A stretch of 64,000 bases of DNA from Casp-actino8 sp965659595 (GTDB lineage Bacteria > Actinomycetota > Acidimicrobiia > Acidimicrobiales > Ilumatobacteraceae), in the NCBI GenBank assembly GCA_965659595.1, contig CBFHWN010000004.1, forward strand, positions 1-64,000, in the 5' to 3' direction. The notes under the pieces were generated by a model. The model was given only the letters and a program-made list of their open reading frames with translations, did no database searches and was not told the origin of the DNA. Below are positions 1 through 7,985 of this stretch, piece after piece (position 1 is the stretch's first letter; the number at the start of each line of letters is the position of its first letter). Position numbers and translations under genes: made by a program.

Positions 1-433
1 CAGTGAGCCAGACGAGCTTCTTCCACTTGACGAGCACCGGGAACAACACCGCGACCGCCAAGGTGACGAGCGCCAGATAGATGCCCTTGATCCGTAGGGC
101 CGGAAGAGCGATCACGCAACCCACGACGAAGGCCACCACGGCCGCCGCGTAGAACGTGTAGCCCGGACTCCAACCGTGGTCCTTGATGAGGATGGCCGCG
201 GTGTAACCACCGATACCGAAAAAGGCTGAATGGCCGATCGAGATCATCCCGGTGAAGCCGAGCACCAAGTTGAGCGACATGGCGGCGATGATGAGTACGA
301 AGGCGTCCGAGAACTGACCGACCCGCGAGGTCGACATCTGAGTGGGGACCCAGACCACGGCGAACGCAATGACCGCCACTCCGAGGACGCGCAAGGCCCA
401 GTGCTGGGGCGAACCTTCCTTGATCTTCCACAT
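1..433 (-). CDS. livM: Branched-chain amino-acid ABC transporter permease LivM (partial)
   Basis: This is the N-terminal 144 residues of an inner-membrane permease, the second membrane subunit of a LivFGHM-type importer for branched-chain amino acids or related compounds. It starts at an ATG (433-431), 2 bases after the livH stop, and runs off the left window edge. After a short cytoplasmic start (MWKIKEG) there are several hydrophobic helices. The segment LNLVLGFTGMISIGHSAFFG is the conserved LivM signature, and ALRIKGIYLALVTLA is also typical. It is the last visible gene of a livG-livF-livH-livM operon. Family assignment is firm; the substrate is inferred from the family only. Confidence 0.93.
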   Translation of the reverse strand, partial: MWKIKEGSPQHWALRVLGVAVIAFAVVWVPTQMSTSRVGQFSDAFVLIIAAMSLNLVLGFTGMISIGHSAFFGIGGYTAAILIKDHGWSPGYTFYAAAVVAFVVGCVIALPALRIKGIYLALVTLAVAVLFPVLVKWKKLVWLT

Positions 434-435
434 GA

Positions 436-1335
436 TCAGACCCTTTGCACCTTGACGGAGCCGAACAGACCGGACGGCTTGAACAGCAACACCACGAAGA
501 TCGTCACGAGCGCGACACCGAGACGTAATTCCTGACCGATCCAACCCGGTGCATAACCGGCGGCCAGTTGCTCGCCGACACCGATCGACAAACCGGCGAT
601 CACGGCGCCACCCGGACTGTCGAATCCGCCGAGGGTGGCCGAGGCGGCCGCGTAGATGAACACGGTGAACATGAGTCCGGCGGTGAGCTCACCGGTCGTG
701 GCTCCGAACATCGTTCCAGCCAGTGCCCCCATGGCACCGGCAATTCCCCACGACGAGGCCAACACCACTCCGGACGGGATGCCAACCAGACGCGCCGACT
801 CCGGATTGCTGGCCACCGAGCGCATGGCCAATCCGAACTTGGTCTTCGAGAACAACAAGAAGAGCAGCCCCATGAGGACGAGCGCCACCACGAGGATTCC
901 CATGTACTCGTAGCGCCAGACGGCGCCGAAGATGCGAGCGAAGTCGGCCGGCTGATCGGGGAAGAGACTCGGCATCTGCTCCGGTGGAAGATTGCCCCAG
1001 ATCATCGCGGCGAGAGAGTTCAGCCCGAGGAACAATGCGATCGACACCACGAACACTCCGGCCTCGGACTTCTTTGCGACACCACGAATGAGGGTGGCTT
1101 CGGTGCCAGCCCCCAACGCGAAACCGGTGAGCATGCCGAGCAGAACGGCGACGACGAGAGGTGCTCCCCAGGCGTTGTACTGCCACGTGAGGAAGGTGCA
1201 GAACATGGCCATCTCACCTTGGGCGAAGTTGAGGTGCCCGGTGCCGCGGAACACCACCACGAGACCGAGAGCCAAGAGCGCATAGATCGCCCCGAAACTG
1301 AGGCCGTCGAACACGTATTGAAAGAAACGATCCAT
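436..1335 (-). CDS. livH: Branched-chain amino-acid ABC transporter permease LivH
   Basis: A 299-residue polytopic permease of the LivH family, the usual length. The N-terminal motif GAIYALLALGLVVVFRGTG followed by HLNFAQGEMAM is the LivH hallmark. About eight membrane segments alternate with short loops, and GIPSGVVLASSWGIAGAMGALAGT carries the family EAA-like cytoplasmic loop region. The start ATG (1335) lies 1 base after the livF stop and its stop is followed 2 bases later by livM, so translation is probably coupled. It should form a heterodimer with LivM, energised by LivG and LivF. Confidence 0.95.
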   Translation of the reverse strand: MDRFFQYVFDGLSFGAIYALLALGLVVVFRGTGHLNFAQGEMAMFCTFLTWQYNAWGAPLVVAVLLGMLTGFALGAGTEATLIRGVAKKSEAGVFVVSIALFLGLNSLAAMIWGNLPPEQMPSLFPDQPADFARIFGAVWRYEYMGILVVALVLMGLLFLLFSKTKFGLAMRSVASNPESARLVGIPSGVVLASSWGIAGAMGALAGTMFGATTGELTAGLMFTVFIYAAASATLGGFDSPGGAVIAGLSIGVGEQLAAGYAPGWIGQELRLGVALVTIFVVLLFKPSGLFGSVKVQRV

Positions 1336-1336
1336 G

Positions 1337-2041
1337 TCAGGCCCCCAGATACGCCTTGCGAATGCTGTCGTCGGACGCGATCTGGGCCGCCGTACCCGAC
1401 GCCACCACGTTGCCGGTCTCGAGGAGGTACACCCGATGGGCCACCTTCAAGGCCAAATTGGCGTTCTGCTCGACGAGCAGGATCGACAACCCTTCCTCGG
1501 CATTCAAAGTCTTCAACACTTCGAAGAGTTCCTGGGTGATGAGAGGTGCCAGACCCAGACTCGGCTCGTCGCAGAGAAGCAATTTCGGTTTGCTCATGAG
1601 CGCGCGAGCGATGGCGAGCATCTGCTGCTCACCACCCGACAGGCTTCCGGCCCTCTGCACGCGACGTTCAGCGAGTCGTGGGAACACCTCGTACCAACGG
1701 TCGATGTCGGCGTCGATCGCGTCACGCCGCACGTAGGCACCACTACGCAAGTTGTCCTCGACCGTGAGTTCGGCGAACGTCCCGCGGCCTTGAGGAACCT
1801 GGGCGATTCCGAGACGCACGATCTTTTCCGCACTCGTGGACGAGATGTCGGAGCCTTCGAACTCGATGTCGCCCTGTCGGGCGACCATTCCGGACACCGC
1901 CCGCATGGTCGTGGTCTTGCCGGCCCCGTTCGCGCCGAGGATGACGACGATCTCGCCGGGTTCGACGTCGAGCGAGATGCCGTGCAGCACTTCGAGCGGT
2001 CCGTAACCGGCGCGCACGTCGCGCATGGTCAGAAGGCTCAC
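1337..2041 (-). CDS. livF: Branched-chain amino-acid ABC transporter ATPase LivF
   Basis: A 234-residue ABC ATPase of LivF size. Walker A is GANGAGKTTT (about residues 35-44), the ABC signature is LSGGEQQMLA and Walker B is LLLCDEPSLGLAP. The QVPQGRGTFAELTVEDNL stretch is typical of LivF. Its start overlaps the livG stop by four bases (ATGA at 2041-2038), a coupled arrangement. It energises import through LivH/LivM from the cytoplasmic face. Confidence 0.95.
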   Translation of the reverse strand: MSLLTMRDVRAGYGPLEVLHGISLDVEPGEIVVILGANGAGKTTTMRAVSGMVARQGDIEFEGSDISSTSAEKIVRLGIAQVPQGRGTFAELTVEDNLRSGAYVRRDAIDADIDRWYEVFPRLAERRVQRAGSLSGGEQQMLAIARALMSKPKLLLCDEPSLGLAPLITQELFEVLKTLNAEEGLSILLVEQNANLALKVAHRVYLLETGNVVASGTAAQIASDDSIRKAYLGA

Positions 2042-2805
2042 GAGCTCACCCCCAAGTAGGCCTGGATCACCTGCGGATCGTTCTGCACCTCGTGCGGCGT
2101 TCCTTCGGCGATCTTTCGACCGAATTCCATGGCCACCACATGATCGGAGATCTTCATCACCATCGACATGTGGTGTTCGACGAGCAGAACCGTGAGGTCG
2201 AACTGACTGCGGATATCGGCCACGGTGTCGCCCAGTTCGTCGACCTCGGCATGGGTGAGACCGGCGGCCGGCTCGTCCATCAGCAAAAAGCGCGGGCGAG
2301 CCGCAAGGGCACGAGCGATCTCGAGTCGCTTCAACGTGCCGAAAGGCAGACCCATGGCGGGGCGAAAGGCGATGTGGCCGAGACCGAGCTGCTGAAGAAG
2401 GTCACCGGCCCAATTGCGTATCTCTCGGTTCTCACGGGCGGCGCCGAGACGAAGTATCGACCGGACGAAGCCCACTCGACCTTGGCTATGGGCGCCCACC
2501 ATCACGTTCTCGAGCACCGACATGGTCGGAAACAAGGCCAGATTCTGAAACGTGCGCGCGATACCGAGGTTGGCGATCCCGTGAGCCGGGACTGTGAGGA
2601 GGTCGGTGCCGTCGTAGACGATGCTTCCTTCGGTCGGCTGATAGATACGGCTGACGACGTTGAACATGGTGGTCTTGCCGGCCCCGTTCGGGCCGATCAG
2701 GCCGCAGATCTGACCACGATTGATGGAGAACGACAATCCGTCGAGGGCAACGATGCCCCCGAATCGCACGGTGACTCCATCGACGGTGAGCAACCGATCC
2801 ACCAT
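2038..2805 (-). CDS. livG: Branched-chain amino-acid ABC transporter ATPase LivG
   Basis: ABC ATPase with the longer LivG layout. Walker A is GPNGAGKTT, the LivG-specific GIARTFQNLALFPTMSVLENV follows, and Walker B is FLLMDEPAAGL. The signature region is weak here (MGLPFGTLKRLEIARAL in place of LSGG). I start it at the ATG at 2805 (MVDRLLTVDGV), where similarity to the family begins; an in-frame ATG at 2841 would add 12 residues. It is the promoter-proximal gene of the operon; no substrate-binding protein gene is visible upstream. Confidence 0.92.
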   Translation of the reverse strand: MVDRLLTVDGVTVRFGGIVALDGLSFSINRGQICGLIGPNGAGKTTMFNVVSRIYQPTEGSIVYDGTDLLTVPAHGIANLGIARTFQNLALFPTMSVLENVMVGAHSQGRVGFVRSILRLGAARENREIRNWAGDLLQQLGLGHIAFRPAMGLPFGTLKRLEIARALAARPRFLLMDEPAAGLTHAEVDELGDTVADIRSQFDLTVLLVEHHMSMVMKISDHVVAMEFGRKIAEGTPHEVQNDPQVIQAYLGVSS

Positions 2806-2939
2806 CGGTTCAGGTACGAAACTCACGAAACTTGCCCCCATGACGTGACTTGGCGGGTGAACCCGCGTCGCTCGAAACTAGCACCCAGGGTCCAACTCGT
2901 GCCCGGACGTGCTCGCCTTCGATGTGCCACGCTAGGAGG

Positions 2940-3605
2940 GTGACAGACCACGACCAGATTTCGATCGATGAATCCGACGATCTCGACGACGAGGTGATCG
3001 TCCTGCCGTGGTGGCAGAACCCGTTGAATTTCGTGGCCCTCGGACTCGCCGCCCTCATCTTCGGCATCGGCATCGGCTACTTCGTCGGCAACCGCAACGC
3101 CTCGGTCTCCTACAACGATGCCGACGTGGGCTTCCTCCAGGACATGCGCTACCACCACGAGCAGGCCGTCGACATGGCGTTCTTCTATCTCACGTCGGTC
3201 GACGAGCCGCTCCCCCGTCTCGAGCTCTACGCCAAGGAAATTCTCTACACCCAGCAACTCGAGGTCGGTCTCATGATCGAATTGCTCCGCAGTTTCGGTG
3301 AAGCCGAGGCCAACGACACCGGCACGGCGATGGCCTGGATGGGCACTCCTGTTCCTCTCGACGACATGGACGGACTAGCCAGCCAGGAAGAGTTGAACGA
3401 GTTCGCCCGATCCGAAGGTGTCGACGCCTCGATCGCCTTTGCGACCCTGATGCTCGACCATCACCTCGGTGGTATCCACATGGCCGAATACGTGCGCGAC
3501 GCCGGACGAAATCCCTCGGTGAGCGTTCTCGCCGAATCGATGATCCGAGGCCAGACCGGTGAGGTCGCCGAGATCTCGGCCGTTCTTCAGGAGTTGAACG
3601 GCTGA
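2940..3605 (+). CDS. DUF305 family membrane-anchored protein
   Basis: About 221 residues from a GTG at 2940. An acidic N-terminus is followed by one membrane helix (NFVALGLAALIFGIGIGYFV) and then a DUF305 domain with two ferritin-like helical repeats: DMRYHHEQAVDMA and, later, LMLDHHLGGIHMAEY. DUF305 proteins are exported or membrane-tethered four-helix proteins rich in His and Met, often linked to copper or redox stress; the exact function is unknown. An AGGAGG directly abuts the GTG, too close for a normal Shine-Dalgarno, so the start is uncertain (ATG at 2922 is an alternative). The stop overlaps the next gene's CTG start. Confidence 0.85.
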   Translation: MTDHDQISIDESDDLDDEVIVLPWWQNPLNFVALGLAALIFGIGIGYFVGNRNASVSYNDADVGFLQDMRYHHEQAVDMAFFYLTSVDEPLPRLELYAKEILYTQQLEVGLMIELLRSFGEAEANDTGTAMAWMGTPVPLDDMDGLASQEELNEFARSEGVDASIAFATLMLDHHLGGIHMAEYVRDAGRNPSVSVLAESMIRGQTGEVAEISAVLQELNG

Positions 3606-4966
3606 AACGTCTCGCCGCCCTTGTTGCGGTCGGCCTCCTCACATCGTGCGGTGGAGCCGACCTCACGTTGCTCGACGGACGTGACGTCGGAGATCCGACG
3701 GCGGTTCGCTTCGACGATTGGAGCGACCAGAACGACTATGCGACCTTTCTCGACGCGGCCATCGCCGACATCGAGGACTTCTGGTCGACCGAGTATCCGA
3801 AGCTGTACGACGACGCCTACCTGCCGCTCGTGGGCGGGGTGCACGGGCACCGTCGCAATCGTCGCGATCCGCTTCCCTCGGGGTGCGCGTTCGACGGCGA
3901 CTACGCCGACGTGGAAGAGAACGCCTTCTATTGCGACGACGGTGATTTCATCGTGTTCGACGACGACATCTTGTTCCCCTCGTTCGCCGATGAATTCGGT
4001 GTCGTGGTCGTCGGCGTCGTCATGGCCCACGAATGGGGCCACGTGATCCAGTCGCCGATGCGAAACGACATTCTCGACCGCCACATCAACACCACTCTCG
4101 AACTGCAGGCCGATTGCTTCGCCGGCGCCTGGACAGCGAGCGCACGACGCGACGGAGTCGGGGGCCGACCGATCACCGATAGCGACATCACGGCCTCGCT
4201 GCTGGGACTCGTGCAGTTGGGCGATCGCCCCGGCGACCGTCCCGACGATCCGGCCGCTCACGGCTCGGCATTCGATCGCGTGAGCGCCTTCCAGGAGGGG
4301 TTTCTCGGCGGGGTCGAACCCTGCGCCTCCTACGAGGACAACGAGCCGATTCCCCTGCAATTCGGATTCACGGTCGAGGAATTGTCACGACCGAACCCGA
4401 GTGATTTTCCTTTCGACGTCGAGATGTTCGAACTGCTGACCGGCGATCTCGACCTCTATTGGAGTGCCCTCCTTCCCGCGTGGACGACACCGAACCTTTC
4501 GATCGATGGCGAGTCACCATGCCGCGATCCACGACCGGTGACACTCGGCGTGGCCATCTGTGATTCGCCGGTCGCAGTGGTGGTCGACTCCGATCTCATG
4601 TTCGACGTGTACAACAGCACCCCAGGCGACTTCGCCGTCGGGTACCTCTTGGCCGTCGGCTACGGCGAACTGGCACAGGTCGCCCTCGACGTCGATATCG
4701 ACGGCGAGATCGGTCATCTTCTGAACGACTGTTTGGCCGGCGCATGGTCGGGCGACATCTTGCCTCTCAACATCGAACCGGTCGTTCCTCCGAGTGAGGA
4801 GACACCTCGTATCTCTTTGTCGCCCGGCGACCTCGACGAAGCGATCAGAACGATCATCTCGATCGGCGACGCCTCGGCCGATCTCGACGAGCTCGGCAGT
4901 CCGTTCGAGAAGGTGGATGCCTTCCGACAAGGCGTGTTCAACGGCGCGTCGGCCTGCCTGGGCTGA
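3602..4966 (+). CDS. Lipoprotein with active plus degenerate zinc-metallopeptidase domains (YpfJ-like)
   Basis: Secreted lipoprotein, about 454 residues, of the neutral zinc metallopeptidase (YpfJ-like) family. In frame upstream of the first TTG (3668) lies a complete lipoprotein signal, KRLAALVAVGLLTSC, with lipobox LTSC. The only start that includes it is CTG at 3602, which overlaps the previous stop as CTGA. The first half holds the catalytic motif AHEWGHVIQ and the downstream ligand region ELQADCFAGAW, then FDRVSAFQEGFLGG. The second half repeats this plan (GYGELAQ, LNDCLAGAW, FEKVDAFRQGVFNG) but has lost the HExxH histidines, so it looks like a tandem pseudo-enzyme domain. Peptidase activity is inferred from the family. 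Confidence 0.82.
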   Translation: MKRLAALVAVGLLTSCGGADLTLLDGRDVGDPTAVRFDDWSDQNDYATFLDAAIADIEDFWSTEYPKLYDDAYLPLVGGVHGHRRNRRDPLPSGCAFDGDYADVEENAFYCDDGDFIVFDDDILFPSFADEFGVVVVGVVMAHEWGHVIQSPMRNDILDRHINTTLELQADCFAGAWTASARRDGVGGRPITDSDITASLLGLVQLGDRPGDRPDDPAAHGSAFDRVSAFQEGFLGGVEPCASYEDNEPIPLQFGFTVEELSRPNPSDFPFDVEMFELLTGDLDLYWSALLPAWTTPNLSIDGESPCRDPRPVTLGVAICDSPVAVVVDSDLMFDVYNSTPGDFAVGYLLAVGYGELAQVALDVDIDGEIGHLLNDCLAGAWSGDILPLNIEPVVPPSEETPRISLSPGDLDEAIRTIISIGDASADLDELGSPFEKVDAFRQGVFNGASACLG

Positions 4967-4986
4967 GGCGTATCGCTCGTCCGGAC

Positions 4987-6078
4987 CTACGGAGTCGACG
5001 ATTCGACCGTGGGGGCAGGAGCCGGTGCCAGCGTGGTGGACGTCGTACTGGTGGTCGATGTGGTGGTGGTCGTCGTGGTAGTGGATGTGGTGGTCGATGT
5101 GGTGGTCGTGTAATTCGGATCACGCCAGTTGAAACGAGGCAGCTGCGAACCGTAGGCCTCAGGTTCCTTCACACCGTCCCAGACGAACACTTGATCACCG
5201 AGGTCGACGAGCGTTTGGTAGTAGTCGGAGATGTGCATCGGAATGCGAATACATCCGTGCGACGCCGGAGACAAGGGCACTTCGTGGGCGCCGTGGATGG
5301 CGATGCCGTAATTGAAATAGACAGGGTTGTACATGCCCCCGAGTTGACTCTCGCGACGTCCCTCCACCAATCGGTCGTAGCGGTACACGCCGCCTGGTGT
5401 CCAGGACAACCCGCACCAGCCTTCCATGATCGGCTCGAGTCCGTCCTCGTTGCCACGTTCACCCGGGTCGATCGTGACCTCCTCACACCACTCCTGGTCG
5501 TCACCCGACGACACGTGCGTGACGAGGGCCGCTTCATCGCGCTGGAAGACGACCAGAACCTGCTCTGGCAGATAGATCTCAGTGTGGTTGGGCGTCGAAT
5601 CGGGACGTCGAGGGGTGATCACGATCGGATCTTGCATGCGACTCCACATCTCGGGGGTCACACGACCGGTCACTTGATCGCGAGGCACTCCCATCACCAG
5701 CTTCTCGAAGGCCCACACGGCCTGCTGAGTGCGTTCGCCGAAGGCACCATCGGCGACACCCGGGTCGAACTTCAACTCGAGAAGTCGATCCTGGATCAAT
5801 TTCACTTCGGGACCGGCGGCACCGCGTCCGAACGTCTGCGAGAGCGGCAATTTGACCACGGGAATCTCGGTGCTCTCCGTGAGCACTTGTGGCGTGGTCG
5901 AGCTCGTGACCACCGGCCGCGCCGAGGACTCGTCTCCACCACCGTCGGCGACCACACCGACAACCACTACGCCGATCAGGACCGCGGCTGCCCCAATAGC
6001 CGGGTACCAGCGGTTGAGTTCCGACGGAGCGCGGTCCGCGCGACCGGTCGACCGTCGCCGAGAGGAACCCTGAGTCAC
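4987..6078 (-). CDS. L,D-transpeptidase (YkuD) with peptidoglycan-binding domain and Thr-rich tail
   Basis: A 363-residue envelope protein that should form 3-3 crosslinks or link proteins to peptidoglycan. In order: basic cytoplasmic N-terminus, one membrane anchor (about residues 26-45), a PG_binding_1 domain (GPEVKLIQDRLLELKFDPG...GAFGERTQQAVWAFE), then a YkuD domain with the catalytic signature IAIHGAHEVP and SHGCIRIP (catalytic Cys in SHGC). The last 45 residues are almost all Thr and Ser, then a short Pro/Ala stretch. Start is GTG at 6078, seven bases after a TAGCCT -10 box on the minus strand (6091-6086), consistent with a leaderless message. Confidence 0.92.
   Translation of the reverse strand: MTQGSSRRRSTGRADRAPSELNRWYPAIGAAAVLIGVVVVGVVADGGGDESSARPVVTSSTTPQVLTESTEIPVVKLPLSQTFGRGAAGPEVKLIQDRLLELKFDPGVADGAFGERTQQAVWAFEKLVMGVPRDQVTGRVTPEMWSRMQDPIVITPRRPDSTPNHTEIYLPEQVLVVFQRDEAALVTHVSSGDDQEWCEEVTIDPGERGNEDGLEPIMEGWCGLSWTPGGVYRYDRLVEGRRESQLGGMYNPVYFNYGIAIHGAHEVPLSPASHGCIRIPMHISDYYQTLVDLGDQVFVWDGVKEPEAYGSQLPRFNWRDPNYTTTTSTTTSTTTTTTTTSTTSTTSTTLAPAPAPTVESSTP
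5035..5111 (-). repeat. Low-complexity ACn-repeat tract coding the Thr-rich tail
   Basis: Near-continuous ACC/ACG/ACT and TCC/TCG triplets (seen as gtggtg/gtcgtc on the plus strand) encode the Thr/Ser tail of the L,D-transpeptidase. Triplet periodicity means that slippage would change tail length without shifting the frame. Confidence 0.75.
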
Positions 6079-6085
6079 GGCGCCG

Positions 6086-6091
6086 AGGCTA
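6086..6091 (-). promoter_or_regulatory. -10 box TAGCCT of the L,D-transpeptidase gene
   Basis: TAGCCT lies seven bases before the GTG start at 6078, placing transcription initiation at or next to the start codon. No Shine-Dalgarno is present. Confidence 0.6.
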
Positions 6092-6154
6092 CCGCTGCGA
6101 TTCTCACCGCCAGGGTCGGGACGATGTGCCGTTCACCTCGTCCTCACACCTCGA

Positions 6155-6916
6155 TCAGTCGACGGCGACCGGCCGAATTGCCCGTAGTTCACGCCTCAAT
6201 TGCCACATCTCTCGAAGGATCTTCACGATGACCGAAGGCGACGACAGCGTCGACACCCCACGCGTTCGGGGGAAATAATCGACACCGAACTGCACGATGT
6301 GGTGGCCGAACTTGTGGGCTCGAATGACGAGCTCGGCGTCGATGAAGGAACCCTCGGACTTCAACTCCACATGGTCGAAGATGCGGCGGCGACAGAGCTT
6401 GAAGGCGAAGTTGACGTCACGCATCTTCAGGCCGAAGAAGATTCGCACCAACGCGTTGTAGAAGAACGAATAGACGGTCCGGACGTAGCCCTCTCCGGTG
6501 CGGTCGAGGCGATAGGCGCTCACGATGTCGGCTTCGTAGTGACGCATGAGGCGGCAGGCCTTCTGCAGTTCGTCCATGTCGAAGGGAAGATCGGCATCGG
6601 TGTACAGAACGAGGTCGCCGGTGGCATGGGCGAATCCGGTCTTGATCGAGCCGCCGAGTTTGCGGTTCTTCGGGTGATGCACCACGCGCACACGCGGATC
6701 GACAGCTGCCGCCTCGTCGGCCAGACGCCCGGTGCCATCGGTCGACGCGTCATCGACCACGACGATTTCGTAGTCGGCCACTTCACCGGTGGCGATCAGC
6801 GCTTCGGCGGCTTCACGAGCTGCTTGAAGCGTGCGATCGATGTACTCCTCCTCGTTCCACATCGGAAAGAAGAGAGTCAGCTTCTCGAAGTGAGCGGAGC
6901 GTGCGTCCGAAGCCAC
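6155..6916 (-). CDS. Family 2 glycosyltransferase (dolichol-phosphate-mannose-synthase-like)
   Basis: A 253-residue GT-A fold glycosyltransferase. It has the N-terminal LTLFFPMWNEEEYI, the nucleotide-binding YEIVVVDDASTDGT, the metal-binding LYTDADLPFD (DxD) and a downstream FKLCRRRIFD region, as in DPM1-like enzymes that move sugars from nucleotide donors to polyprenyl phosphate. There is no C-terminal membrane helix pair, so it is probably soluble or peripheral. Start is GTG at 6916, six bases from a TAGCGT -10 (6928-6923). It is transcribed divergently from the membrane protein at 6993. The acceptor is unknown. Confidence 0.88.
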   Translation of the reverse strand: MASDARSAHFEKLTLFFPMWNEEEYIDRTLQAAREAAEALIATGEVADYEIVVVDDASTDGTGRLADEAAAVDPRVRVVHHPKNRKLGGSIKTGFAHATGDLVLYTDADLPFDMDELQKACRLMRHYEADIVSAYRLDRTGEGYVRTVYSFFYNALVRIFFGLKMRDVNFAFKLCRRRIFDHVELKSEGSFIDAELVIRAHKFGHHIVQFGVDYFPRTRGVSTLSSPSVIVKILREMWQLRRELRAIRPVAVD

Positions 6917-6922
6917 GTCGAC

Positions 6923-6928
6923 ACGCTA
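6923..6928 (-). promoter_or_regulatory. -10 box TAGCGT of the glycosyltransferase gene
   Basis: TAGCGT sits six bases before the GTG start at 6916 on the minus strand; no Shine-Dalgarno is present. It is the same hexamer as in the divergent promoter at 6981. Confidence 0.65.
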
Positions 6929-6980
6929 TCGGTGGCCTCGTCGGGGGTCGACGCGACGCGGTGCCACCACGAACGTCACG

Positions 6981-6986
6981 TAGCGT
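6981..6986 (+). promoter_or_regulatory. -10 box TAGCGT of the membrane protein gene
   Basis: TAGCGT is followed by six bases and then the ATG at 6993, fitting a leaderless promoter. Confidence 0.65.
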
Positions 6987-6992
6987 GGAGTC

Positions 6993-7481
6993 ATGCTTCC
7001 TCCTCCCGACATCGAGATGCCTCGACAGCGGCGAGCACTTTTCGCCGATCGTGGGCGCGCTCACCGGCTGTCACCGGGCTGGTCTCGTGTCGTCGGTGCC
7101 GGATGGTCGGGTCTCACACTCGGACTGGCGAGTGTGGGCGCATCGTCTCAGGTGATCGGCCGACCGGTCTGGTGGGCCGATGACATCCGATGGGGCACCA
7201 TCGGCGTGATTGCGACCGTGTTCGTCGTGTTCGCCCTGTGCACGACCGTCGCCGTCTGGGCATTCCTGAGCGGACCCTTCGTCCCGCAGTTCTCCATCGT
7301 CGGCGGACTATTGCTCGGTGCGAGCGCGTTCATCGACCGTCATTCGTCGCCCGGCGGTGCCGTCGTCACGGCGGCGCTGGCTGCCAGCGCCGTACTCCTC
7401 GGGATCGGATCTTTCTCGGCCCGTCGTCATCTCGACGGGCCGGCGAGTCGACGAGCCAGTTCGGCCATCACCATCGACTGA
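6993..7481 (+). CDS. Small multi-pass membrane protein of unknown function
   Basis: A 162-residue protein I do not recognise. A basic, cytoplasmic-looking N-terminus of about 40 residues precedes roughly four hydrophobic segments (including GTIGVIATVFVVFALCTTVA and AVVTAALAASAVLLGIGSF) and an Arg/Ser-rich tail. The ATG start is set by the TAGCGT box six bases upstream. Its last 55 bases overlap the end of the convergent phosphatase gene on the minus strand. No enzymatic motif is visible. Confidence 0.7.
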   Translation: MLPPPDIEMPRQRRALFADRGRAHRLSPGWSRVVGAGWSGLTLGLASVGASSQVIGRPVWWADDIRWGTIGVIATVFVVFALCTTVAVWAFLSGPFVPQFSIVGGLLLGASAFIDRHSSPGGAVVTAALAASAVLLGIGSFSARRHLDGPASRRASSAITID

Positions 7482-7960
7482 GCTCCGACTTCCGGTCCGG
7501 CTCCCGGGCGTGACCGCCGGACGTGTTCGAGAGACTCGTCGAGCGTCCGCCCGTCGTGCAGACACATGGCAACGGCCAGCGTCCCAGCTCGACCCATTCC
7601 TGCACCGCAATGCACAACGACGTCACGTCGTCGTACCAGTCGTTTCCAGACTGTGGAGTACACATCGACGGCTCGGTCGATATCGGGAGACGACAAGTCG
7701 TGAATAGGGAACCACAAGGCAGTCGGCGAGGAACGCAGCCACTGCACGTAGTCGGGATACCGATCGGCGATTTCGTGCTCCTCGACGAGGCACACCACGT
7801 CGACGTTCGACGGCGCCACGCCGATTCGTCGGAACAGTGCATCGGGGTCGGGTCCAATCGCGTGCTTGCCGCAGATCCAGAGGGATCCGACGTCGCGTCG
7901 CATTTCGATGCGGTGGACACCACCGTCGAGATTCACGCCCCGACCATACAGATCGCTCAC
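7427..7960 (-). CDS. Cys-based protein phosphatase (dual-specificity/tyrosine phosphatase-like)
   Basis: A 177-residue cytoplasmic protein with the Cys phosphatase loop VVHCGAGMGRAG (HCxxGxxR) near residue 127 and an upstream Asp-containing loop (FPIHDLSSPD) that could supply the general acid. The fold region LDGGVHRIEMR at the start is typical of small dual-specificity phosphatases. The substrate is unknown. The start is a GTG at 7960, divergent from argG; the 3' end overlaps the convergent membrane-protein gene by 55 bases. Confidence 0.82.
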   Translation of the reverse strand: MSDLYGRGVNLDGGVHRIEMRRDVGSLWICGKHAIGPDPDALFRRIGVAPSNVDVVCLVEEHEIADRYPDYVQWLRSSPTALWFPIHDLSSPDIDRAVDVYSTVWKRLVRRRDVVVHCGAGMGRAGTLAVAMCLHDGRTLDESLEHVRRSRPGAGPEVGAQSMVMAELARRLAGPSR

Positions 7961-7972
7961 CGTCGACGCCGA

Positions 7973-7978
7973 TAGCGT
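7973..7978 (+). promoter_or_regulatory. -10 box TAGCGT of argG
   Basis: TAGCGT is followed by seven bases and the argG ATG at 7986; no Shine-Dalgarno. It decides the start against the longer in-frame reading, which would begin inside the divergent phosphatase gene. Confidence 0.65.
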
Positions 7979-7985
7979 TCAGCGC

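Noticed and set aside
2934..2939. AGGAGG as the Shine-Dalgarno of the DUF305 gene
   Set aside because: It touches the GTG start with no spacer, so it cannot be a normal ribosome-binding site for that codon.
5035..5111. Possible CRISPR or minisatellite from the gtggtg repeats
   Set aside because: No repeat-spacer periodicity; the triplets simply encode Thr and Ser in the transpeptidase tail.
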